From positions 1 through 8,771 of the forward strand of contig SKXS01000266.1 of NCBI GenBank assembly GCA_007128345.1: a DNA stretch of 8,771 nt. Reading direction: 5' to 3'. The stretch's first letter is position 1; every line of letters starts with the position of its first letter. Below are positions 1 to 7,178 of this stretch, piece after piece. Position numbers and translations under genes: made by a program. Origin of the DNA: Spirochaetia bacterium. GTDB lineage: Bacteria; Spirochaetota; Spirochaetia; PWKH01. A model generated the notes under the pieces. It saw only the letters and a list, made by a program, of their open reading frames with translations. It had not been told where the DNA came from and ran no database searches.

Positions 1-2506
1 TCTGTTTCACTGCGATGACGAACCGCACCTGTTTGGTGCCCTGTTTATCCACCAGAAGCATCACCGTAAAGACCGAACCCTTACCCGGAGTGCTGTCCAC
101 AATGATGCGCCCGTCGTATTTAGTGACAATACGGAAACAGTTTGAAAGTCCGAGACCGGTACCCCTTCCAGGTTCCTTTGTGGTAAAGAAAGGTGTAAAC
201 ACCTGGTTGATGTGCTCCTTAGATATACCCTTACCCGTATCGCCGATGGAGATGCTTATCACCCCGCTGGATTCACTGCACTGCAGCGTGAGGCATCCTT
301 TCCCTTCCATAGCTTGAAAGGCATTCACTATGATGTTCAGAAACACCTGCTGCATCTCGCTCTCACTTGCCATAATGACAGGAATTGCCTGGTAATTCCT
401 CTTGATCTCCACATTGATCGTATTCTGGCTGCGCTGGGCAAGCCTGAGGGAAAACTCCAATACCCGCACCAGGTCGACTTCAGTGATTTCCCTTTTCTCC
501 TGCCGGGAATACTGTGAAAGCTCCTTGATCACATCGACCGCAGCAGAGGAGTAGCGGAGAATCTCTTCCGCATACTCGTAGGCCGATGAAGGATTCTGCA
601 GCTCTCCAAGGAGCAGTTCAGCGGAACCATAGATGCCGGCAAGAGGGTTGTTCAGCTCATGGGCTACGCCTGCGGCCAGAGCGCCTACTCCAGCCATCTT
701 TTCAGACCTGATCACCTCGTTCTGGAGTTTCTTCTGTTCGGACACATCCTGGATGATCTCTAAAAACAGCTGCTTGCTGTGCCGGGGCATCTTCACCGAA
801 TGGAACTGAAGCGCGTAGGTATGCTCATCCAAATCAATCTCATTCTCCTGAATGATTCCACTGTGCAGACATTCAGGGGCCCTGCAGAACGGGCATGCCA
901 TGCTTCTGGAGAAGAAGAGCTTGTAGCATTTGCTGCCGATAATACGCTCTCTTGGTTTCCCTATGAAGCTGATCGCTGCTTCGTTGACCTCTATAACCGT
1001 ATAATCTATGTCCGTAAGCGCCAGGGGAGAGCCGATGCCGTTGAAGATCGCCTCAAGCTTGTTCTTGCTCACAGCCAGCTCGTCACCCTGCTTTTTTAAC
1101 TGCTCGAAGGAAATGGCATTCTTCAGTGACAGCGAGCACTGGCCTGCAAGGATCGCCAGGGCATCCAGCTCATACTGGGAGAAAATCTTGCTGCCCCACG
1201 GGGCGCTGATAAGAATGAATCCTCCAATCTCGTCCTGAAAAGTCAGCGGAATGACAATGTTCGCCTTCGGCAGGTCTCTGCTGACTGTGTATGTCTGATC
1301 TTCACTGGGAGCTGTAATAACAGACGAGATGTAGCTGCGTCTGACCCTGTCCAGCTGATGCGTAACGGATGCATCCAGATCAAGGGTGATGTGCTTTCTT
1401 GCCTGAAGATCCATGCCGAACTCTGTAAGCAGCAAAAAGGACTTTTCTTGAGTATCATGAAAATAGTCCCGTATGATGAACACTACCCAGTCCACCTTGA
1501 TTCCCGCTGTGATTCCCTTGATGAGTTCGCGGCCGAGTTCGTCCAGATCAATGACTGTGGTCAGTTTCCTGCTGAAATCCTTAATCGTCTGCTGGTAAGG
1601 ATGGCGCCGGGGAATGATGACGGCATCGATCACATAAAGGGTAAAACTCCGCAAGGGGTAGACAACCAGCACCGTCACAGCTGCCATCACCAGGGAAAGC
1701 GCTGCTTTGTTTGCAGGCTGGAATTCTTCACTGATGATGGCTGCGCCGATGAGGAACACATAGTAGATCAGCGAGGCAAGAATCATCATGATCAGCATAG
1801 TCAGCACTTGGAGCCCCAGCCGGGTATAGGCGACCAGCTTGTATTTGTAGATGGCATAGAAGATGATCACCGCGTTTACCGTCGATGCCAGGATATCGAA
1901 GGGATGCCGTCCAATCTCCTCATTAATGTTCAGCAGGATTCCGCCCAGCATAATGACTAACCCGAGAAGATAGAGATTAAAACTGTTTCTGGTACGGAGA
2001 TCATACCAGTTATGCTTAAGTTCCCAATAGACAAGTCCAATCATCGTAGAGAGATAAATGTAGCTGGTCAGATATGCAGCCATGGCGCCTGAACCCAGAC
2101 GGTAGTTAAACACACCGTTTTCCAGCCAGGCATCCTGCACCACCATGCCGGAAAAATTCGCATACATGAGATAGATGACCAGCAGGTAGGCCCATTGGGA
2201 GACTTTGCGCAGATACATGCGCTTGATGTCCAGCGTATCCACCACCGCGTGAACCAGGGCGAAGGGACCGGTGAGCATGCCTACGAGCATAATCCGGTTC
2301 CAGATGAGAGGTCCGAGGAATACCGTATCGATACGCATCATAAAGGAGCTGAAGCTCCAGATCGCAAGCAGTAAGGTATAGAGTTGAAAAGACCAGAAAA
2401 ATGTAACTTTCTTTGCCTGGAAAAACCCAAATACGGTAAAGGTGATGTATAATAGACTGGAAGCTGCGGGTATAAGTAAATCAAATACAGTTAGGTCAAG
2501 TATCAT
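1..2506 (-). CDS. Membrane sensor histidine kinase, multi-TM/GAF/PAS/HisKA/HATPase (3' end missing)
   Basis: This is a two-component sensor kinase that should autophosphorylate on His and pass the phosphate to a response regulator not seen here. The reading frame is open from ATG 2506 to the window edge, giving 835 visible codons. Residues 1-290 hold about nine hydrophobic segments (near 9-30, 36-58, 68-90, 104-121, 141-161, 175-193, 205-222, 229-256 and 266-284), resembling the 7TM-type N-terminal sensor region plus two more helices. A GAF-like domain follows (about 310-465), then a PAS domain (about 485-595) with Cys527, Cys538, Cys541 and Cys546, then HisKA with VAHELNNP (phospho-acceptor His616). 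The HATPase domain has Asn728 (N box), DTGKG from Asp756 (G1) and GRGTGLGLS near 780-787 (G2). The ATPase fold seems to end near residue 820, so little should be missing unless another domain follows. An in-frame stop at 2531-2533 limits the start; AGGA lies 12 nt before the ATG. The ligand is unknown. Confidence 0.93.
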   Translation of the reverse strand, partial: MILDLTVFDLLIPAASSLLYITFTVFGFFQAKKVTFFWSFQLYTLLLAIWSFSSFMMRIDTVFLGPLIWNRIMLVGMLTGPFALVHAVVDTLDIKRMYLRKVSQWAYLLVIYLMYANFSGMVVQDAWLENGVFNYRLGSGAMAAYLTSYIYLSTMIGLVYWELKHNWYDLRTRNSFNLYLLGLVIMLGGILLNINEEIGRHPFDILASTVNAVIIFYAIYKYKLVAYTRLGLQVLTMLIMMILASLIYYVFLIGAAIISEEFQPANKAALSLVMAAVTVLVVYPLRSFTLYVIDAVIIPRRHPYQQTIKDFSRKLTTVIDLDELGRELIKGITAGIKVDWVVFIIRDYFHDTQEKSFLLLTEFGMDLQARKHITLDLDASVTHQLDRVRRSYISSVITAPSEDQTYTVSRDLPKANIVIPLTFQDEIGGFILISAPWGSKIFSQYELDALAILAGQCSLSLKNAISFEQLKKQGDELAVSKNKLEAIFNGIGSPLALTDIDYTVIEVNEAAISFIGKPRERIIGSKCYKLFFSRSMACPFCRAPECLHSGIIQENEIDLDEHTYALQFHSVKMPRHSKQLFLEIIQDVSEQKKLQNEVIRSEKMAGVGALAAGVAHELNNPLAGIYGSAELLLGELQNPSSAYEYAEEILRYSSAAVDVIKELSQYSRQEKREITEVDLVRVLEFSLRLAQRSQNTINVEIKRNYQAIPVIMASESEMQQVFLNIIVNAFQAMEGKGCLTLQCSESSGVISISIGDTGKGISKEHINQVFTPFFTTKEPGRGTGLGLSNCFRIVTKYDGRIIVDSTPGKGSVFTVMLLVDKQGTKQVRFVIAVKQ

Positions 2507-2558
2507 CGGCTCTAACAGTCCTGTTTTTTTCTATGATGTTCACATAGTATAGGGTAAA
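2507..2558. promoter_or_regulatory. Divergent intergenic spacer, probable promoter region for kinase and methyltransferase genes
   Basis: The kinase gene (leftward) and the methyltransferase gene (rightward) are read away from this AT-rich 52-bp spacer, so at least one promoter should lie in or next to it. On the minus strand, TATACT (2546-2551) is a fair -10 match for the kinase gene, with TTGCTA (2567-2572, inside the other gene) as a weak -35; the 15-bp spacing is shorter than ideal. I see no convincing promoter for the plus-strand gene. Its likely ribosome site is AGGG at 2551-2554, four bases before ATG 2559. A T7 run is present at 2524-2530. These are eye-level matches only. Confidence 0.3.
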
Positions 2559-3086
2559 ATGATTTTTAGCAATTTATTTCTGGTATATTTATACATCACC
2601 TGCATACTAGGGTATACCCTGGTGCTCCTCCATGATTATACACAGCTTGGCAAGGTACCCCGATTACTCCGGTACGGTACCCTCCTAGGGTATCCGCTCA
2701 CCCTCGCCCCGTTTGTCATCATCCCCATGCATATGCATGCACGGGTCTCCCCGGCACTCGTCTGGATGCTGGGGGCAGCAGCAAGCCTCTTCTTCGGGCT
2801 GCTGGTATATTCGGTGTGCATCGAAGTCCGTCTCTTTGCACCGGAGAAACCAGGGACCGCATGGAAGGGGGGCACCTACCGATTCTCAAGACACCCCGGG
2901 TTTCTCTGGTTCACCGCCATGCACATAATCTGGATGATCATCTTCTCCTATGCGCAGGTGGTGCTGCTTCTGGCTGCCTGCATCTTCCTCAACCTGATTG
3001 TGATAACTGCAGAGGATCGCTGGATATTTCCCCGCCTGTTTACTGACTACCATGAATACCAGAAGGAGGTGCCGTTTATCCTGTAG
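2559..3086 (+). CDS. Integral membrane methyltransferase of the ICMT/PEMT-like superfamily
   Basis: This 175-residue membrane protein has about five hydrophobic segments (near 3-24, 42-57, 66-87, 114-132 and 132-150). Its C-terminal half carries the signature of the isoprenylcysteine carboxyl methyltransferase / phospholipid methyltransferase superfamily: GTYRFSRHP at 105-113 (the RHP element that binds S-adenosylmethionine), an acidic pair Glu152-Asp153, and a Tyr-rich tail ending in VPF (171-173). Size and layout fit bacterial members. These methylate small hydrophobic or lipid substrates at the cytoplasmic membrane, but most bacterial ones have no known substrate and none can be named here. 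The gene is the only plus-strand gene, lies between the kinase and the purine operon, and ends 6 bp before the convergent ygeW stop. The ATG at 2559 is the first in frame, with a modest AGGG ribosome site. The family is fairly sure; the function is open. Confidence 0.8.
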   Translation: MIFSNLFLVYLYITCILGYTLVLLHDYTQLGKVPRLLRYGTLLGYPLTLAPFVIIPMHMHARVSPALVWMLGAAASLFFGLLVYSVCIEVRLFAPEKPGTAWKGGTYRFSRHPGFLWFTAMHIIWMIIFSYAQVVLLLAACIFLNLIVITAEDRWIFPRLFTDYHEYQKEVPFIL

Positions 3087-3118
3087 GGTGCTTCAGCTGA
3101 TGCGGGGAAGCGCCTTTT
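3087..3118 (+). terminator. Hairpin plus T-run, likely terminator of the methyltransferase gene
   Basis: GGTGCTTC (3087-3094) pairs with GAAGCGCC (3107-3114) over 8 bp including one T-G pair, around a 12-base loop, and is followed by TTTT (3115-3118). It starts directly after the TAG stop of the plus-strand gene and so suits an intrinsic terminator for it. It overlaps the last codons of ygeW on the other strand. The short T-run and large loop make it a modest example; there is no matching T-run on the ygeW side. Confidence 0.42.
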
Positions 3119-4280
3119 CCAGCACCTGAGCAAGCTTTTCCGCAGGTTTCTGGAACCTGGCCAGGAATATCATGGCCGCAATAATATAAGGTTTCCAGCT
3201 TGCCTCCTTATACAGCGGAACTCGGTACCGGTCGAACACGGATGCAGCGACTTCACCCTGCGTGCAGCTCACCCCCGTGATATCCGCAGGCAGGCAGTGC
3301 ATGTACAGCCCATTGCCGCCCTTTGTCAGGTCCATGAGCGATTCCGTGCACTCCCAATCCTTGAACTCGGCATTGTTCTCCAGGCAGCGCCCTTCAAGTT
3401 CCTTGAGTCCGTCCCACTGGGAGTTTTCCACCAGTTTTGTACGCTCCTCCATGACTGCGAAGGGTGCCCAGCTCTTCGGATAGACGATGTCGGCATCGGA
3501 AAAGGCATCCTCCATGCGGTCGGTCCTGGCATAGCTTCCGCCGCTCATCCGGGCATTGGCAGAGGCTATCTGCTCCACTTCGGGCATCACGGTATAACCC
3601 GGGGGGTGGGCCAGGACCACATCCATGCCGAACCGGGTGAAGAGCCCGATGATCCCCTGGGGCACCGACAACGGCTTCCCGTAGGAGGGTGAGTAGGCCC
3701 AGGTCATGGCAATCTTCTTCCCCCTGAGTTTTTCAATGCCTCCGAAATGGCTGATAAGATGCATCAGGTCAGCCATGGACTGAGTCGGATGGTCGATATC
3801 GCACTGGAGGTTCACCAATGTAGGACGCTGCTGAAGAACACCGTCGGCAAACCCCTCCTCCACTGCGGAAGCCACCTCCTTCATGTAGGCGTGCCCCTTG
3901 CCGATGTACATATCGTCGCGGATGCCTATGACGTCCGCCATGAAGGAGACCATATTGGCAGTCTCCCGCACCGTCTCTCCGTGGGATATCTGGCTCTTTT
4001 CCTCATCCAGGTCCTGGACCGTCAAGCCCAGAAGGTTGCACGCGCTGGCAAAGCTGAACCGGGTGCGGGTGGACTTGTCGCGAAAAATCGAGACAGCAAG
4101 TCCGCTGTCGAAAACCCTCGGTGAGACGCCCTGCTCCCGAATCATCCGGAACGCCTGGGCTGCGGCAAATACCGCCTCAATCTCATCCGCCTGCCTGTCC
4201 CAGGTGTGGAAGAAGTCCTTCATGTACATTCCACCCGCATCAAGGGCTTTAAGTCTCTCTAACTGTGCATGGATATCCAT
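3093..4280 (-). CDS. ygeW: Knotted carbamoyltransferase YgeW
   Basis: This 395-residue protein belongs to the aspartate/ornithine carbamoyltransferase superfamily. The carbamoyl-phosphate motifs are intact: STRTR at 70-74, HPTQ at 164-167 and HCLP at 328-331. Instead of the ornithine-binding SMG loop of ordinary ornithine carbamoyltransferase it has DIVYPKSWAP (264-273), the form seen in knotted members such as acetylornithine carbamoyltransferase and YgeW. The length matches E. coli YgeW (about 396 residues). YgeW is held to be a catabolic enzyme: in anaerobic purine breakdown it is thought to act on a ureido compound (2,3-diureidopropionate has been proposed), giving carbamoyl phosphate that a carbamate kinase turns into ATP. 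It is cytoplasmic. The gene starts 27 bp after the xdhD stop with a strong GAGGAG site 10 nt before ATG 4280, so it is the fourth visible gene of the operon. Family assignment is firm; the substrate rests on family knowledge. Confidence 0.95.
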   Translation of the reverse strand: MDIHAQLERLKALDAGGMYMKDFFHTWDRQADEIEAVFAAAQAFRMIREQGVSPRVFDSGLAVSIFRDKSTRTRFSFASACNLLGLTVQDLDEEKSQISHGETVRETANMVSFMADVIGIRDDMYIGKGHAYMKEVASAVEEGFADGVLQQRPTLVNLQCDIDHPTQSMADLMHLISHFGGIEKLRGKKIAMTWAYSPSYGKPLSVPQGIIGLFTRFGMDVVLAHPPGYTVMPEVEQIASANARMSGGSYARTDRMEDAFSDADIVYPKSWAPFAVMEERTKLVENSQWDGLKELEGRCLENNAEFKDWECTESLMDLTKGGNGLYMHCLPADITGVSCTQGEVAASVFDRYRVPLYKEASWKPYIIAAMIFLARFQKPAEKLAQVLEKALPRIS

Positions 4281-4290
4281 TGGTAAATCT

Positions 4291-4296
4291 CTCCTC
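4291..4296 (-). promoter_or_regulatory. Ribosome binding site of ygeW
   Basis: The minus strand reads GAGGAG here, 10 nt before ATG 4280. It lies in the 27-bp xdhD-ygeW gap, where no promoter or terminator can be seen, which supports translation from a shared mRNA. Confidence 0.75.
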
Positions 4297-4307
4297 GTGT
4301 ATATGTG

Positions 4308-7178
4308 TTACTGGCTGATCTTTCCCAAGGCTTTGAGCACCTGCTCAGGTGTAAAGGGCCATCGGCGCATCCATACACCTGCCGCATCATGTATGGCCTG
4401 TGCAATGGCCGGTGATGCCCCGTTGCAGCTGATTTCTGCCACAGACTTAGCCCCGAAGGGCCCGTGGGGATCGTCAGTAAAGACGAGCTTTGCCCGGAAA
4501 TCTTGAGGCAGATCAGTGATCATGGGCACCCCGTAGTCACGCAGCGTCGGATTTATGCAGCGTCCCTCTTCATTAAAACACATCTCTTCATACAGTGAAT
4601 GCCCGATAGTCTTCAGCACGCCGCCGTATATCTGCCCGAGAGCGAGATCCGGGTTCACCGGAGTGCCGCAGTCCTGCAGGGCATAGTACTTCTGCACCGC
4701 AACCTCCCCGGTCTTCACGTTCACCGCCACCTGGCAGAAGTGCGCCCCGTAGGGGAACGATGAGTGCTCGGTGGTAAAGCATCCGTAGCCGGCAAGCTCA
4801 CCTGAACCGGTCCCCGACTGGGTGAACCGCGCGATATCAAGGAAGCTGACCGAACTGGTCTTTCCTGCAATCGTCCCGGGGCGGCGAAGCTCAAGGGATG
4901 ACGCAGGCTCACCAAGCATCCGGGATGCAGCCTCGAGGATCTTCTCCTTCAAGTCCCTGGCGGCAAGCATTGCGGCTCCTCCTGAAAAGTATGTGCCGCT
5001 GGATGCGTAGGCTCCGGTATCGAAGGGAGTGATGTCGGTATCGCCGGAGATGACCGACACCTGGTCCATATCCACGCAGAGCACCTCGGCGGCAAACTTC
5101 ACCGATACGGTATCAAGGCCGGTGCCCAGGTCCGCTCCCCCGGAATGGAGCATGAAGCTCCCGTCTCCAAGCATGTGTATGTCCGCGCAGGACTGGTCCA
5201 GCCCCGGCAGTCCTGAACCCTGCTGGACCATGGCAAACCCCTTGCCGATACGTATATCGGGATCTCCGCTCTCCTCTTTCCTGCCCCAGTCGATGAGTTC
5301 TGCTCCCTGGGCAAGTGCTTCATCCAGGCCGCAACTCTCCACCGTCGCGGCAGCCCCTTCCCTTCCCTCGCCGAGACACTTGAGGATTTCCAGAACGGAT
5401 CCCTTCCTGATGCGGTTGCGCTGCACCAGCTCAAGCGGGTCCATGCCAAGCTCCACAGCGAGTTCAGCGAGGGCAGTCATCATGGCATAGGATCCCTTAG
5501 GCGCCCCGTATCCCTGGTATGCCCCGGTGGGCGGGATATTTGAGTAGCAGGTCACCACTTCAAAGGACATATGGGGACATTCTACCAGCGGCAGGGACTT
5601 TGAGCAGGCGTTCATGGGCACCGTGAGGCAGTGGTTGCCGAAGGGACCGGTATTTGCACGCACGCGCATCTGCACCGCAGTGAGCTTCCCCTCCGTCGTT
5701 GCTCCGAGCTTCACGGAAATCTTCATCGGATGGCGGGTGCTGTTGGCAGTGAACTCATCCACCCGGGAAAAGCGGAAGTATACGCCCCTTCCCGTTGTGT
5801 ACGCAGCGTAGGCCGCCACATCCTCCAGGAGGATGTCCTGCTTTGACCCGTAGCCGCCCCCTATCCTCTCCTTGATAACCCGTACCCGGTTCTCAGATAT
5901 CCCCAGGGCCTTAGCCACTATGCGCCTGAGATGGAAGGGCACCTGGGTGGAAGCGTGGATGACCACCTTGTCATCGACCATCTTCGCGTAGACCACATGG
6001 GGCTCCAGGGGTGTGCACTGCACCTGGCTGGTGACATATTCACGTTCAATCACCGTATCAGCCTCAGCAAATCCCGCCTCGATGTCCCCCACCGAACCGC
6101 TGACCGAAGCGGCAATGTTGCGCTTCGGGTCTGCTCCGATGGGAAACTGGTAGATGATCTTCCCCTCCCTGGGATCGCTGTCCCGGTTGTAGGCGTCCAG
6201 ATCCTCGGGAGCCCCTGAGACATAGGTGACCTCTCCTCCCTGCACCGCCGGCGCTCCCGGCTTCAGCGCTTCGTCAATGGTCATCACAGGAGGCAGCACT
6301 TCATAGCTCACCCGGATGAGCTGGATTGCCTTGTCGGCTATTTCCTCGTTTTCAGCAACCACTGCCGCCACCCGGTCGCCCACATGGCGCAGTTTGCGGT
6401 TGAACATCCTCCGGTCATAGGGGGAGGGTTCAGGAAACCCCTGCCCCGCCTGTCCGTAATAGATGTCAGGACAGTTCTCCCAGGTAATTACCAAATACAC
6501 GCCGGGAAGGGCTTCAGCTGCACCGGTATCAATGTCGGTGATGTACGCATGGGCGTGGGGGCTGCGGAGCATCCTGAGCACGCATGAACCCGGTTCCACC
6601 ATGTCCTCTACGAAAGCCCGCTGGCCGGTCACCAGCTTCCTGGCGTCGACCTTTTCACGGACCTTCCCCACATGGACGAGATCATCACAGAACTCCTCGG
6701 TAGCCGAAACAGTATAGGAGGGATCCTGCAGCCTCGCCTGCGCGAGTTCTGCCGCCTGGATGTACTGCATGTATCCGGTGGCGCGGCTGAGGAGTCCTGA
6801 GAGGGCATCAATGATCTCTTCCCGGGATGCACCGGGCCTGCGGTGAAGCAGTTCAGTGATAAGCAGGGCGGCCGCCGGGGCGTTGTAGCCCGACTGGACG
6901 ACACCGCTGTCCACCATGGCCTGCTGTACCACCGAGAGTTTCCGAGGATTGCCCAGGGACTCCGCCGTGGTAATCTCCCTTCCCTCTGCTTGGGCAGCCA
7001 GCACCAGGTTCGCGTATGCCGGCTTCCCGTCAAGCAGCACCGTATCGCTGCCCGCAAAGCCTTCCCGGTCATCGCTGTCGCGGACCGACCGGTATCCCTC
7101 CCGCTGGAGCACCCGCTGAAGCACCTCTCCGGGGTAGGCCTGCACCTCTTTCTCTACGCCGTTTATCTTGAGCTTCAT
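4308..7178 (-). CDS. xdhD: XdhD-type molybdenum hydroxylase: ferredoxin-like domain fused to molybdopterin subunit
   Basis: This 956-residue protein is a xanthine-dehydrogenase-family molybdoenzyme, predicted to hydroxylate or reduce a purine ring in the cytoplasm. Residues 1-150 have the shape of the two-part [2Fe-2S] subunit, but every ligand cysteine is replaced (Asp37, Ala42, Asp45, Asn57, Ser96, Asn99, Ser131 and Ala133). The molybdopterin domains follow: RSPHAHA (205-211), the GGGYGSKQD loop (440-448), QGYGAPKG (555-562, with Gln where xanthine oxidase has a substrate-binding Arg), HSGGADLGTG (678-687) and GPFGAKSVAE (906-915), whose Glu915 is the likely catalytic base. Length and layout match E. 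coli XdhD. I place the start at ATG 7178: it overlaps the ygfM stop as ATGA and has AGGAGG 8 nt upstream, whereas an ATG at 7220 would add 14 unrelated residues inside ygfM. There is no in-frame TGA, so no selenocysteine. The true substrate (xanthine, urate or another purine) is not settled by the sequence. Confidence 0.95.
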   Translation of the reverse strand: MKLKINGVEKEVQAYPGEVLQRVLQREGYRSVRDSDDREGFAGSDTVLLDGKPAYANLVLAAQAEGREITTAESLGNPRKLSVVQQAMVDSGVVQSGYNAPAAALLITELLHRRPGASREEIIDALSGLLSRATGYMQYIQAAELAQARLQDPSYTVSATEEFCDDLVHVGKVREKVDARKLVTGQRAFVEDMVEPGSCVLRMLRSPHAHAYITDIDTGAAEALPGVYLVITWENCPDIYYGQAGQGFPEPSPYDRRMFNRKLRHVGDRVAAVVAENEEIADKAIQLIRVSYEVLPPVMTIDEALKPGAPAVQGGEVTYVSGAPEDLDAYNRDSDPREGKIIYQFPIGADPKRNIAASVSGSVGDIEAGFAEADTVIEREYVTSQVQCTPLEPHVVYAKMVDDKVVIHASTQVPFHLRRIVAKALGISENRVRVIKERIGGGYGSKQDILLEDVAAYAAYTTGRGVYFRFSRVDEFTANSTRHPMKISVKLGATTEGKLTAVQMRVRANTGPFGNHCLTVPMNACSKSLPLVECPHMSFEVVTCYSNIPPTGAYQGYGAPKGSYAMMTALAELAVELGMDPLELVQRNRIRKGSVLEILKCLGEGREGAAATVESCGLDEALAQGAELIDWGRKEESGDPDIRIGKGFAMVQQGSGLPGLDQSCADIHMLGDGSFMLHSGGADLGTGLDTVSVKFAAEVLCVDMDQVSVISGDTDITPFDTGAYASSGTYFSGGAAMLAARDLKEKILEAASRMLGEPASSLELRRPGTIAGKTSSVSFLDIARFTQSGTGSGELAGYGCFTTEHSSFPYGAHFCQVAVNVKTGEVAVQKYYALQDCGTPVNPDLALGQIYGGVLKTIGHSLYEEMCFNEEGRCINPTLRDYGVPMITDLPQDFRAKLVFTDDPHGPFGAKSVAEISCNGASPAIAQAIHDAAGVWMRRWPFTPEQVLKALGKISQ

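Noticed and set aside
2726..2739. Perfect 14-bp palindrome CATGCATATGCATG
   Set aside because: It encodes a Met-His-Met-His repeat within the methyltransferase gene and is explained by codon repetition; no sign of a binding site or insertion.
4308..7178. Selenocysteine in the XdhD protein, because the family is often called selenium-dependent
   Set aside because: There is no in-frame TGA in the gene and the lost cysteines are encoded as Asp, Ala, Asn and Ser. A labile selenium cofactor cannot be judged from this sequence.
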